Below are positions 24,570-33,280 of a stretch of 41,279 bases of DNA, piece after piece. Origin of the DNA: an uncultured Eubacterium sp. (lineage in GTDB: Bacteria > Bacillota > Clostridia > Peptostreptococcales > Anaerovoracaceae); the NCBI GenBank assembly GCA_900543485.1, contig UQRM01000020.1, positions 1 through 41,279 of the forward strand. Reading direction: 5' to 3'. Below the pieces are notes generated by a model. It saw nothing but the letters and a program-made list of their open reading frames with translations, ran no database searches and was not told the DNA's origin. The translations under genes were made by a program, and so were the position numbers. Every line of letters starts with the position of its first letter. Position 1 is the first letter of the stretch.

Positions 24570-26279
24570 ATGCTTAAGGGTATTGCCGTATCGGAAGGGA
24601 TGGCCTGTGGAACGGCTGTGGTGATAAAGTCCGAAAGCGGCGGACGAGAAAAAACATATAGACAGGCCGAAAGCAGTGAAAAAGAACGCTCCAGATTCCG
24701 GGAAGCTTATGACAGCTTTATTAAGGATGCTGAAAAAGCGGCGGAAGACTTGAAGTCCAGAGGATTGGAGCAGGAAGCCGGGATCCTGCTGAGTCATGTG
24801 GAGATGGTGAAAGATCCTTCTGTAGCTTCCGGGATAGAGGAAAATATATCCAATGGATGCTGCGCCGAGGAGGCCGTGGACAAGACTCTGGGATTTTTTG
24901 CCGATATGTTTGAAGCTACGGGAGATGAACTGACGATGCAGCGGGCATCGGACGTACGGGATATCAACAACGAGTTGATCAAGAAGCTGACGGGCAATGA
25001 AGGACCGGATATCTCCTCGCTGCCTGAAGGGTCTGTGCTGGTGACTGATGAGCTGACCCCATCTATGACAGTCGATATGAAGACCGGGTCAGTGGTCGGG
25101 ATAGTGGCGGAGACAGGCGGGTATACATCTCATTCGGCGATCCTGGCCAGAGCCTTGGGCGTTCCGGCAGTGTTGAGTGTAGCTGGAGCTACGAAGCTGA
25201 TAGCAGAAGGACAGGATGTAGCCGTTGATGGGATATCAGGAGATGTCATAGTCTCGCCCGACAATGATGAAAAGAAACGCTGTGAGGAAAAGGCTGAAGC
25301 GTTCCGTCGCCAAAAGGCGCTGACGGAGGAATTCCGCGGGAAAATGACAGTCACGGCTTCGGGAGAGAAAAAGGAAGTCGTTGCCAATATAGGAAACGCC
25401 GGAGATGTTTCGGCAGCAAAGGATGGAGACGCGGAAGGGGTCGGGCTCTTCAGGACGGAGTTCCTGTATATGGACAGGGATTCGGCTCCCGACGAGGAAG
25501 AGCAGCTGGCCTCCTACAGAAAGGTGGCTGAAGCGTTCGCTCCGGCTCCGGTGATAATCAGGACTCTCGATGTGGGAGGCGATAAGGATGTACAGTATCT
25601 TGATATGGGCAAAGAGGACAACCCGTTCATGGGCTTCAGGGCGATCAGATATTGTCTTGAAAATCAGCAGCTTTTCAGGACCCAGCTGAGAGCGTTGCTG
25701 CGGGCAAACACTGCCGGGAATATAAGGATAATGCTGCCGATGGTGACAGAGCTGCAGGAGATAAGGGATGTCAGGAAACTCATAGATGAATCCGTGGAAG
25801 AACTGAAGGCTGAAGGCAAGGAGTTTGGACAAAATATCAGTCTGGGCATAATGGTGGAAACGCCTGCCGCAGCGGCAACTGCTGATATCCTGGCAGAAGA
25901 GGTTGATTTTTTCAGCATTGGTACCAATGATCTGACGGGATATATGATGTCGGCAGACAGAGGGAACGGTAAGGTGGCGTATCTGTACAGCGTTTATCAG
26001 CCGGCAGTCCTGAGGATGATAAGAAATGTATGTGAGGCTGCTCATAAGGCGGGCATTCCTGTAGGGATGTGCGGAGAAGCGGCGGCAGATCCGGCCCTCA
26101 TACCGTGTCTTCTGGGATTCGGACTGGATGAGTTCAGCGTCGGAAGCCGACAAGTGCTGGCGACCAGAAGGACCATATCGTTATGGAGCAGGCAGGAAGC
26201 GGAGGATACAGTCCGCAAGGTCATGACATTACATACTGTTGAGGAAACAGAAGCTTACCTGAACAGTATCAAGAAATAA
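24570..26279 (+). CDS. ptsI: PTS Enzyme I (PEP-protein phosphotransferase)
   Basis: A 569-residue EI of standard size. The phospho-His lies in TGGYTSHSAILARALGVPAV; the PEP-binding TIM barrel has FRTEFLYMDRD, EFFSIGTNDLT-like VDFFSIGTNDLTGYMM, and the catalytic Cys in GMCGEAA. It starts the relay EI, HPr, EIIA, EIIB. ATG 24570 follows GCGGAGG. Its position between HPr and GAPDH in the fructose operon suggests this is the organism's general EI, co-induced by fructose. Confidence 0.95.
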   Translation: MLKGIAVSEGMACGTAVVIKSESGGREKTYRQAESSEKERSRFREAYDSFIKDAEKAAEDLKSRGLEQEAGILLSHVEMVKDPSVASGIEENISNGCCAEEAVDKTLGFFADMFEATGDELTMQRASDVRDINNELIKKLTGNEGPDISSLPEGSVLVTDELTPSMTVDMKTGSVVGIVAETGGYTSHSAILARALGVPAVLSVAGATKLIAEGQDVAVDGISGDVIVSPDNDEKKRCEEKAEAFRRQKALTEEFRGKMTVTASGEKKEVVANIGNAGDVSAAKDGDAEGVGLFRTEFLYMDRDSAPDEEEQLASYRKVAEAFAPAPVIIRTLDVGGDKDVQYLDMGKEDNPFMGFRAIRYCLENQQLFRTQLRALLRANTAGNIRIMLPMVTELQEIRDVRKLIDESVEELKAEGKEFGQNISLGIMVETPAAAATADILAEEVDFFSIGTNDLTGYMMSADRGNGKVAYLYSVYQPAVLRMIRNVCEAAHKAGIPVGMCGEAAADPALIPCLLGFGLDEFSVGSRQVLATRRTISLWSRQEAEDTVRKVMTLHTVEETEAYLNSIKK

Positions 26280-26306
26280 TATATGCAGAATAAGGAGGGT
26301 ATTAAA

Positions 26307-27329
26307 ATGAGTATCAAAGTTGCAATCAATGGATTTGGCAGGATAGGAAGGCTGGCCTTCAGAAAGATCTTTGATGATGAAGAGTTTGAAGTAGTGGCGA
26401 TAAACGATCTGACGAAGCCTGAGATGCTGGCTTATCTTCTGAAATATGACAGTGTTCAGGGAGCATACAGAGGACATACGGTAGAGCATGGCGATGACAG
26501 CATTACTGTAGACGGAAAGCTCATTCCTGTATTTTCATCTGCTGATCCTGCTCAGCTCCCATGGGGCAAGCTGGACGTGGATATCGTTCTGGAATGTACA
26601 GGGTTCTTTGCGTCTAAGGCCAAGTCTCAGGCGCATATAGACGCGGGAGCGAAGAAGGTACTGATTTCCGCGCCGGCTGGCAACGATTTGCCTACTATCG
26701 TTTATGGCGTGAACCACAACATCCTTACAAAGGATGATAACATCGTTTCAGGCGCCAGCTGTACTACTAACTGTCTGGCTCCAATGGCCAAGGCACTCAA
26801 CGATTACAGAGAGCTGAGAACAGGATTCATGACTACGATACATGCATACACGGGAGATCAGATGATTCTGGACGGACCTCATAGAAAAGGAGATTTCAGA
26901 AGAGCCAGAGCTGGCGCGATCAATATCGTTCCAAACAGCACAGGAGCAGCGAAGGCCATAGGTCTGGTAATACCGGAGCTGGCCGGAAAGCTGATAGGAT
27001 CAGCGCAGAGAGTTCCTGTTCCGTCAGGATCCATTACCATCCTGGACGCTACTCTCAAAGATATGACAGACAGCGTATCGGTCGAGGGTATCAATGAGGC
27101 AATGAAGGCTGAGGCCAACGATTCCTTCGGGTACAGCGAAGAAGAGCTGGTCTCCAGTGACATCATAGGGATGTCCTACGGCTCGCTTTTCGACGCTACT
27201 CAGACGCTGGCCGAGAAGTGCGGTACCCATATATACGAGGTAAGAGTCGTAGCCTGGTACGATAACGAGATGAGCTATACATCACAGTTGATAAAGACTC
27301 TCAGGCATATGGGGACGCTTCTTCAGTAA
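26307..27329 (+). CDS. gap: Glyceraldehyde-3-phosphate dehydrogenase
   Basis: A 340-residue GAPDH with NAD-binding [10 protein letters not shown] at the N-terminus, the catalytic cysteine in [12 protein letters not shown] and the conserved [11 protein letters not shown] near the C-terminus. It oxidises glyceraldehyde-3-phosphate to 1,3-bisphosphoglycerate. I use ATG 26307, well spaced from AAGGAGG; the ORF extension from 26283 lacks support. Only 27 bases separate it from ptsI, so it may be transcribed with the PTS genes, an unusual link of uptake and lower glycolysis. Confidence 0.95.
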   Translation: MSIKVAINGFGRIGRLAFRKIFDDEEFEVVAINDLTKPEMLAYLLKYDSVQGAYRGHTVEHGDDSITVDGKLIPVFSSADPAQLPWGKLDVDIVLECTGFFASKAKSQAHIDAGAKKVLISAPAGNDLPTIVYGVNHNILTKDDNIVSGASCTTNCLAPMAKALNDYRELRTGFMTTIHAYTGDQMILDGPHRKGDFRRARAGAINIVPNSTGAAKAIGLVIPELAGKLIGSAQRVPVPSGSITILDATLKDMTDSVSVEGINEAMKAEANDSFGYSEEELVSSDIIGMSYGSLFDATQTLAEKCGTHIYEVRVVAWYDNEMSYTSQLIKTLRHMGTLLQ

Positions 27330-27370
27330 CCATTGATAAGACTGATAGAAAAAGGCGAATCAGGGGGAAT

Positions 27371-27415
27371 GAAAAAAGGAAGGTATGCCGGGATATACCG
27401 ATATGCCTTCCTTCT
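27371..27415 (-). terminator. Terminator for the minus-strand dehydrogenase gene
   Basis: AAGGAAGGTAT and ATGCCTTCCTT form an 11-bp stem (one G-T pair). Read on the minus strand it is followed by a run of T, so it suits transcripts coming from 28578 toward 27496. Confidence 0.75.
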
Positions 27416-27427
27416 CGGTCTATACTG

Positions 27428-27481
27428 AAATGGAAAAGGGACCGCGCATCGATATCGATGCGGCAGTCCCTTTTCCATTTT
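27428..27481 (+). terminator. Long-stem terminator after gap
   Basis: AAATGGAAAAGGGAC pairs with GTCCCTTTTCCATTT, with an inner self-complementary CGCATCGATATCGATGCG. T-rich on the plus-strand exit side; it may work on both strands. Confidence 0.8.
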
Positions 27482-27495
27482 GTATCTACGACGTA

Positions 27496-28578
27496 TCAAA
27501 GGCTGGTGACGTATTCATTTATCGGCCTTACCATATAGCTGCTGTAAGGCATCCTGTCGGTACTGATATACCCCGGTTCCGCATCTATGAGTTGTGGTAT
27601 CCTGTTGAGTATGTCCGCACAGGTCAGTTCAACGGTAGCCGGTTTGTTTACGATGACCGTGGTCTCCGGCTCTCCGTAGAAGGTCCACTGGTTCTTGTCG
27701 AATTCATCAGGTGAATACACCTTGCCGATGCATTCAGTTTCCAGTGTTATACCTTCAGCGGTTTCCGTCGTGACGATAGCCGACATGCCTGTGGCATCTC
27801 CGGCCTTTATGGTCATGCCCAGAGTTTCAGAGCGAAGATCCCTTTCATAGGTGTGAGGAACGCATTTCTGAGTCTGAGAAGTTATGGTCAGACCCAGTCG
27901 GCTGCAAAGCCACCCGTTTTGGTTCCACATATATGATGGGATGTATTCTCCCTTTTCAACCAACGCTCCTATTTCATCGGAGGACAGGTTATTGTATTTT
28001 CCTATTTCGTTTTCGAACTCTTCCATGGTGAGACCGGCGCCGTGGCCCTGTGCCAAGGCTATGCCGTAATCTTCCACATTGTAGCTGCTGCTTCCTTTTA
28101 TCTTTGTGATATGAGCCATGGATGCGGCCAGATTAGTTATCATCGTGCCCCAGTAGAGATCCGGATACCCGCTGCCGCACAGAGTACAGCCATTGGCTTT
28201 AGCCAGCGCATCCAGCTCCTTAGTTATGTCTGGTGAAGAGTTCCATGGATACAGTGCCTCCTCACACGTGGTGATAGCGTTGACTCCGTTTTTTGCGCAG
28301 ACGGAAAAGGCTTCTTTGAGTTCTTCCATGGTGCTCCTGGTGGCGATTATGCATACGTCAGGCTTGGTATCCTTGAGTATGGCGTCAGCTTTCTCTGCCG
28401 GAGATATAGCAATGCCCACAGGGGCGCTTTCCATGATAACGCCTACGTCCTTGCCGATGACCGCTGGATTCATGTCAAAGGCTGCTACCAGTTCTCCGCC
28501 TTTTTCCAGCACGTAGCGCATCAGGTATTTACTCATTTTCCCGCAACCGTATTGGGCGATCTTTACTTTACGTTTCAT
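27496..28578 (-). CDS. 2,4-diaminopentanoate dehydrogenase-like NAD(P)-dependent enzyme
   Basis: A 360-residue protein with an N-terminal Rossmann fold (VKIAQYGCGKMSKYLMRYVL) and the arrangement of dihydrodipicolinate-reductase/2,4-diaminopentanoate dehydrogenase relatives (TTCEEALYPW, GSGYPDLYWGTMI). In ornithine-fermenting Clostridia the named enzyme oxidatively deaminates 2,4-diaminopentanoate. Other ord genes are missing here, so the true substrate could be a different amino acid or amine. RBS GGAGGG precedes ATG 28578. Upstream lies a promoter with a MerR-type spacer, and the MerR gene follows on the same strand. Confidence 0.7.
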   Translation of the reverse strand: MKRKVKIAQYGCGKMSKYLMRYVLEKGGELVAAFDMNPAVIGKDVGVIMESAPVGIAISPAEKADAILKDTKPDVCIIATRSTMEELKEAFSVCAKNGVNAITTCEEALYPWNSSPDITKELDALAKANGCTLCGSGYPDLYWGTMITNLAASMAHITKIKGSSSYNVEDYGIALAQGHGAGLTMEEFENEIGKYNNLSSDEIGALVEKGEYIPSYMWNQNGWLCSRLGLTITSQTQKCVPHTYERDLRSETLGMTIKAGDATGMSAIVTTETAEGITLETECIGKVYSPDEFDKNQWTFYGEPETTVIVNKPATVELTCADILNRIPQLIDAEPGYISTDRMPYSSYMVRPINEYVTSL

Positions 28579-28632
28579 TATTATCCCTCCTCTTTTATGG
28601 AGTATTGACCAAGGGATTTATCTTATACATAA

Positions 28633-28663
28633 AGCATAGACCTTACAGCAGGTATAAAGTCAA
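28633..28663 (-). promoter_or_regulatory. MerR-type promoter with 19-bp spacer and dyad
   Basis: Read on the minus strand: TTGACT, 19 bases, TATGCT. The dyad GACTTTATACC / GCTGTAAGGTC (8 of 11 positions symmetrical) fills the spacer at 28639-28661. Over-long spacers with a central dyad are the hallmark of MerR-activated promoters. Confidence 0.75.
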
Positions 28664-28677
28664 GAATTTTTTGAAAA

Positions 28678-29517
28678 TTATTTTTTCGTATTTACAGGGA
28701 TCTCCAGTTTGTAGAACATATTGCGGGGTCCATCCTGGAACACCGGGAATTCTACAAGGACCTCGCAGAGATAGTCGCCGCAGATGCTGAGGCCGTGCTC
28801 TTCGATATAGTTGAGCATCTTATGGGCGTTGTCCGTTTCCGCGTAAAAATCGTCGGAGCATATGCAGCAATACATGGAAGCCGGGAGCGTTTCCGGTTTC
28901 ATATGTTTTTCGTCAGGGGAGACAAAGAGAAATACTTCATTGGCGAAGAAATTGCCGCTGATGAGGGCTTCCCGTCGCATAATGGTGCCTACATTGCAGA
29001 AATAGCCCATGTTAAGATCCTCGTCAGAGAGGTGTATCTTCAGCTCTCTCAGCATATACTCATAGCCTACGTGATCCTGATGGAAGTAATCCTTGTCGGT
29101 GGTATAGCTGTATATATAACGTTTCGGGATATATTCCATGAAGACTTGTTCGTCCTTAGGCAAGGTTTCGTACTTTCTGTAGTTTTCCAGGACCTTGGTC
29201 ATGGCACGTTTGCGATGGAGCAGCGTTTCCACCTGATGGTCGATAGCCCCCAGCTGCTGGTTTATGAAGGCTTTGATGGTCTCGGGATCGCCGCTGTCCA
29301 GCGTCTGGCGTATCTGCTTCAGCGTCATGCCGTAATCCTTCATGTACTGTATCATATCCAGACGTGCGGATTGAGTAATGTGGTAGTAGCGATATCCTGT
29401 ATCAGGGTCTATTATCATGGGGGTGAGAAGTCCCTCTCTGTCATAAAGGCGCAAAGCCTGTGTTGAGATACGATTCAGTCCGGCCATCTGGCCGATAGTC
29501 AGCTTGTTGAGATCCAT
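28678..29517 (-). CDS. MerR family regulator with GyrI-like effector domain
   Basis: A 279-residue protein. N-terminal MerR HTH at 4-75 (LTIGQMAGLNRISTQALRLYDREGLLTP), dimerisation helix about 80-125, then a GyrI/BmrR-like small-molecule domain to the end. I use ATG 29517, after CAGGAGG, dropping the 64-residue extension. BmrR/TipA relatives sense lipophilic or cationic compounds and untwist long-spacer promoters. It lies directly upstream of, and on the same strand as, the promoter at 28633-28663, making that dehydrogenase its likely target. Its own -10 is at 29566-29571. Confidence 0.88.
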   Translation of the reverse strand: MDLNKLTIGQMAGLNRISTQALRLYDREGLLTPMIIDPDTGYRYYHITQSARLDMIQYMKDYGMTLKQIRQTLDSGDPETIKAFINQQLGAIDHQVETLLHRKRAMTKVLENYRKYETLPKDEQVFMEYIPKRYIYSYTTDKDYFHQDHVGYEYMLRELKIHLSDEDLNMGYFCNVGTIMRREALISGNFFANEVFLFVSPDEKHMKPETLPASMYCCICSDDFYAETDNAHKMLNYIEEHGLSICGDYLCEVLVEFPVFQDGPRNMFYKLEIPVNTKK

Positions 29518-29565
29518 GACGGTCCTCCTGTCGTCACATGATGTGCTCCCTTGCCCCGTTCTTTG

Positions 29566-29594
29566 ATTATACGATAAAGAGTGGGATGTAGCAA
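29566..29594 (-). promoter_or_regulatory. Promoter of the MerR gene
   Basis: Read on the minus strand: TTGCTA, 17 bases, TATAAT, about 50 bases before ATG 29517. The remaining intergenic DNA to 29821 holds a TTGACA at 29688-29693 on the plus strand but no matching -10. Confidence 0.6.
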
Positions 29595-29821
29595 CTGCCG
29601 GATCGGCAAAAGGTGAGGTCAGCCGGCCTGGCATGAGTGAACGTTTCCCGGGACGTGCCTTTGGAAGTGAATTTTTTAGAGATGATGTTGACAAAGGATC
29701 TCGTTCCATTCACAGGGAAAAGCTCTGAGGAATAGGATAAAGCAGCTGAGTCGTGATGGGGGCTTTAGGCTGCCGGGAAAAGGCGGCGCAGAGCAGGGAG
29801 CGATATGGCGGGAGGAAAGGC

Positions 29822-30799
29822 ATGGATGACATGAAGGGATGCAGACCGCGCTGCGGTCAAATTTGCGGATGCTGTTGCAGTCATAACGGTGAAGTCATAG
29901 TAGTGACCGGGCCAACCGGAGCTACAGGAGCAACGGGGCCTGTGGGCCCGCCGGGGGAAGAAGGCCCTGCAGGCGCCAGCGGCATGCCAGGAGTGACCGG
30001 ACCGACCGGAGCTACCGGAGCTACCGGAGCTACCGGGTCGAGGGGTGCTGTCGGTATACAAGGGCCAACCGGAGCGACGGGCCCGACCGGTGCGACGGGG
30101 AATACAGGGCCGACGGGACCTGCGGGAGCAGAGGGACAGCAGGGGCAGCCAGGTGCGAGAGGTGAGCGAGGAGAAACAGGTGCAACGGGCCCGACAGGAC
30201 CGACCGGCGCCACAGGGATGAGAGGACCAGCCGGGAATACAGGTGCGACAGGAAGGGATGGGCTGGCAGGCCCGACGGGGCCCACGGGGGTTACAGGAGC
30301 AACGGGAGCTACCGGACCGACCGGCGCTACAGGAGCTGCGGGAACGCAAGGCGCGAGAGGACTTACAGGTCCGACGGGGCCTGCAGGAGAAGATGCCCAT
30401 GATATATTTGCTTCGTTCATAGGATATGAAGAGGTCTTTTCCAGCGGAGATATGATAGTCTTATATCCTTCCGTTACTGATATTACAGGGAATATATCGG
30501 AAAACGGGTATACGCAGATAACTCTGACAGCAGGATATTACCTGGTGTCATACAGCGTATCCGGCGTGCTGAGAAACGCTGGGTATGTACAGGTGACACC
30601 ATATTATAATGGTGCTACTCATCTGGAAACGGGTGTTTATTTTGCGACGAGCGCCAATGGTTCATCAGCTGCAGGCTCGGCACATTTCATACTGGAAGCG
30701 GCCGACGATACCACATTTTCACTGACGTACAGTGGACCTACACAGGTGATAAACGGAGCGGCTACTATCACATTCCTGAAGCTCAACAGGCCAGTGTGA
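29822..30799 (+). CDS. Collagen-like protein with BclA-like C-terminal domain
   Basis: A 325-residue protein. The N-terminus is short and Cys-rich ([13 protein letters not shown]). Residues 30-191 are 54 uninterrupted GXY triplets, dominated by GPT and GAT, then a 134-residue domain of beta-strands ([20 protein letters not shown]) that resembles the trimeric jelly-roll ends of BclA-type spore and surface proteins. Collagen-like proteins form trimeric stalks; threonine in the Y position is a glycosylation site in BclA (family knowledge). No signal peptide is visible, which fits a spore-coat/exosporium role or release by other means. ATG 29822 follows GGGAGG. DNA repeats of the 9-bp unit ACCGGAGCT at 30005-30031 make its length likely to vary. 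Confidence 0.9.
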   Translation: MDDMKGCRPRCGQICGCCCSHNGEVIVVTGPTGATGATGPVGPPGEEGPAGASGMPGVTGPTGATGATGATGSRGAVGIQGPTGATGPTGATGNTGPTGPAGAEGQQGQPGARGERGETGATGPTGPTGATGMRGPAGNTGATGRDGLAGPTGPTGVTGATGATGPTGATGAAGTQGARGLTGPTGPAGEDAHDIFASFIGYEEVFSSGDMIVLYPSVTDITGNISENGYTQITLTAGYYLVSYSVSGVLRNAGYVQVTPYYNGATHLETGVYFATSANGSSAAGSAHFILEAADDTTFSLTYSGPTQVINGAATITFLKLNRPV

Positions 30800-30877
30800 T
30801 GAGAGGGCAGCCGGAAGTTGAGAAGGAAAGCGGCGATCCATATCAGGTGTATGAATATAGTATTAGGAGGGATTCTT

Positions 30878-32191
30878 TTGTATAGAGTTGTAGTTATCGG
30901 TGGAGGATGGTCAGGGTGCGCGGCGGCCCTGTCAGCGAGAAAAGCGGGGGCTGACGTAGTATTGCTGGAAAAAACAGACTTGTTGCTGGGACTGGGAAAT
31001 GTTGGCGGTATCATGAGGAACAACGGCAGATTCACTGCTGCGGAGGAGAATATCGCCATGGGAGCACATGAACTGTTTGAGATAACCGACAGATGCTCCC
31101 GTCATGTCAACATAGATTTTCCGGGCCATCAGCATGCCAGTCTGTACGATGTGACTAAAGTGGAACCATGTGTGAGGCGATTATTGAGAGAAAAAGGCGT
31201 GGATATCCGTCTCATGGCCAGAGCGGTGGATGTGGTGGTCAGAAAAAGAGATATGTCTGACGGAAAGATAGCAAAAGAGAGTATCATCGAGAAAATAGTC
31301 TTAGCCGGGGGAGAGGAAGTCGAAGGCGATGTTTTCGTGGAGACGACTGGCTCTACAGGGCCAATGGGGAATTGCCTTACATATGGAAACGGGTGCTGCA
31401 TGTGTATATTGAGATGCCCCGCTTTCGGACCAAGGGTCAGCATAAGCGCCAAGGCAGGCGGCAGTGATATCATGGGAAAAAGAAAAGATGGATCCTTCGG
31501 CGCTTTCAGCGGGAGCGGGAAGCTGGAGAAACAGTCGCTGTCGGAAGAGCTGCAGCATAAGCTCAATGAAACCGGAGTGGCCGTAGTGCCGCTTCCCGAA
31601 AAGGCAATAAAAAGAGAAAAGCTGGATATGAAAGTTTGTAAACAATATGCTCTCAACGAATACGCGGAGAATATAATCCTGCTGGATACAGGATATGCCA
31701 AAATAATGACCCCTTTCTTCGATCTAGACACTCTGAGGCAGATCCCTGGTTTTGAAAACGCCAGATATGCGGATCCTTACGCGGGAGGAAAAGGCAATTC
31801 CATCAGGTATCTCTCCGTCGCTGAGCGGGATAACGGCATGAAAGCGTCAGGGATAGAGAATCTATTCTGCGGCGGAGAAAAATCCGGGCTTTTCGTAGGG
31901 CATACAGAGGCTATTTCTACGGGAAGCCTGGCGGGACACAACGCGGTGAGATATCTTAAAGGGATGAAACCACTGGAGCTGCCTGTAGGGATAGCTGTCG
32001 GAGACCTGATAACCTTTGCTAACGAGAACCTGGCGACAGAAGACGGACTGATGACACGGTATACTTTTGCCGGAGCCGAGTATTTCAACAGGATGAAAGA
32101 TAAGGGATTGTATTCAGTTGACAGGGATGAGATAGCTGGGCGTGTGAAGCGGTATGGACTGGAGAATATTTATGGGGAGAGGATGATATAG
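30878..32191 (+). CDS. FAD-dependent oxidoreductase
   Basis: About 437 residues, starting at TTG 30878 because AGGAGGG is 6 bases away and the FAD motif (VVVIGGGWSGCAAALSARKA) begins right there; the ORF extension from 30818 is improbable. Residues 30-60 include the GNVGGIMRNNGR loop of FAD_oxidored/GidA-like enzymes. A cysteine cluster, GNGCCMCILRCPAFGP, near residue 185, may bind metal or act in a redox reaction. A second FAD contact, ENLFCGGEKSGLFVGH, follows at 345. Substrate unknown. It lies 78 bases after the collagen-like gene. Confidence 0.75.
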   Translation: MYRVVVIGGGWSGCAAALSARKAGADVVLLEKTDLLLGLGNVGGIMRNNGRFTAAEENIAMGAHELFEITDRCSRHVNIDFPGHQHASLYDVTKVEPCVRRLLREKGVDIRLMARAVDVVVRKRDMSDGKIAKESIIEKIVLAGGEEVEGDVFVETTGSTGPMGNCLTYGNGCCMCILRCPAFGPRVSISAKAGGSDIMGKRKDGSFGAFSGSGKLEKQSLSEELQHKLNETGVAVVPLPEKAIKREKLDMKVCKQYALNEYAENIILLDTGYAKIMTPFFDLDTLRQIPGFENARYADPYAGGKGNSIRYLSVAERDNGMKASGIENLFCGGEKSGLFVGHTEAISTGSLAGHNAVRYLKGMKPLELPVGIAVGDLITFANENLATEDGLMTRYTFAGAEYFNRMKDKGLYSVDRDEIAGRVKRYGLENIYGERMI

Positions 32192-32226
32192 CGGCGGTTG
32201 ACATGGTACTGTTCGGGGGATTTCAC

Positions 32227-32271
32227 TTGTCTCTGTCTTTTGACCGATATACGGTCAGGAGACAGAGACAA
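32227..32271. repeat. Nested inverted repeat
   Basis: TTGTCTCTGTC (32227-32237) and its exact complement (32261-32271) surround a second perfect stem GACCG/CGGTC. There is no T-run on either side. It lies between the convergent FAD oxidoreductase and AraC genes. Confidence 0.8.
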
Positions 32272-32295
32272 GGAACGAAAGCTTTGGCCGGCAGA

Positions 32296-33246
32296 TCATG
32301 CTTCATTTAGAAGGAATGTGTCGATGCAATATTTGATAAGAAGATCATCCAGAAGGGCAGTGGCGGAAGACGGGGAAAGATAATTTATACGTTTCCCCTG
32401 AGCTTCCCGATATTTTTTCCGGAATTGCTTAGGTGAACATTTATACCATTTTCGAAATGCGGCGTAATAGTATTTCACATCGGAAAAACCACACTCCTCA
32501 GATATTTCCAGAAGAGTTTTATCTGTTTTCAAAAGCAGATGCTCAGAAGCGTTAGCGCGGAAATAACTTATGATATTACGGAAACCTATGGAGTATTTGC
32601 AAAGGTATTCCGACATATAATTCTCTGTAAAGTTAAGTTTCTCTGCCAAGTGCGACAAAGAAATTTTTTCATTTAGATGAGTAAAAATATAGTTTGTTAT
32701 AAGTTGCATCCTGTAGATGTCGTTTTCATTTATTTCATTTGTATAACCTGCGTGGAATGCTGTGAAGGAAAAATGTCTTACGAAAAAGTCGATGATTTTT
32801 TTTGTGGCTAAATCTATCACTTCTTCTCGAGGCCCTTTTGTATAGTTGCTATTACCATTCAAGATGAGTTTTAATAGGGAGAGCAGCATTCCTTTTAACT
32901 GGCGGTGCTTTCCGAATGGATACTGTTCAAATGTTTCGGGGACTCCTTCGCATATAAATAATACATTTGGTATAAAAGGATAGATATCTGAATATCGTAT
33001 GAGGTCAAAATAGAAGGAAACACATAAATTTTCACGACCATCATATAGATAGTAGGCGTCTTTATCGACTGATATGAAATCCCCTTCGTTAAGTGTAAAT
33101 TCTTCATAGGCATATGAGAAGCGGATGCTCCCTTTGAGGCAGAATATGATTTCTAAAATGCCTGTATCGTGTATTATTGTCGGTGTTTCTTCTACTGAGT
33201 ATATACTTATACTCAGGGGTGTATCTCCTATCTGAGTCATTTTCAT
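32296..33246 (-). CDS. AraC family transcriptional regulator
   Basis: A 316-residue protein: N-terminal cupin-like sensor domain (GSIRFSYAYEEFTLNEGDFISVDKDAYY) and C-terminal double HTH (residues 200-300: NEKISLSHLAEKLNFTENYM; LLEISEECGFSDVKYYYAAF, KWYKCSPKQFRKKY). AraC proteins usually activate a nearby transport or catabolic operon in response to its substrate. ATG 33246 follows AGGAGG. It is 34 bases after the MFS gene on the same strand, and two catabolic genes lie divergently on the other side, so these are its likely targets. Confidence 0.92.
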   Translation of the reverse strand: MKMTQIGDTPLSISIYSVEETPTIIHDTGILEIIFCLKGSIRFSYAYEEFTLNEGDFISVDKDAYYLYDGRENLCVSFYFDLIRYSDIYPFIPNVLFICEGVPETFEQYPFGKHRQLKGMLLSLLKLILNGNSNYTKGPREEVIDLATKKIIDFFVRHFSFTAFHAGYTNEINENDIYRMQLITNYIFTHLNEKISLSHLAEKLNFTENYMSEYLCKYSIGFRNIISYFRANASEHLLLKTDKTLLEISEECGFSDVKYYYAAFRKWYKCSPKQFRKKYREAQGKRINYLSPSSATALLDDLLIKYCIDTFLLNEA

Positions 33247-33280
33247 TAGAGTTCCTCCTGATATCTTTTAACAAATAATA

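Noticed and set aside
28795..29466. 223-codon plus-strand frame
   Set aside because: It lies wholly opposite the MerR gene, which has a clear HTH and effector domain.
29909..30394. Possible CRISPR array or satellite in the GC-rich repeats
   Set aside because: The repeats are 9-base codon triplets of a collagen-like protein, without unique spacers of constant length.
29881..30420. Proline/valine-rich minus-strand frame opposite the collagen-like gene
   Set aside because: The regular APVGPV pattern is the antisense reading of GXY triplet repeats, not a separate protein.
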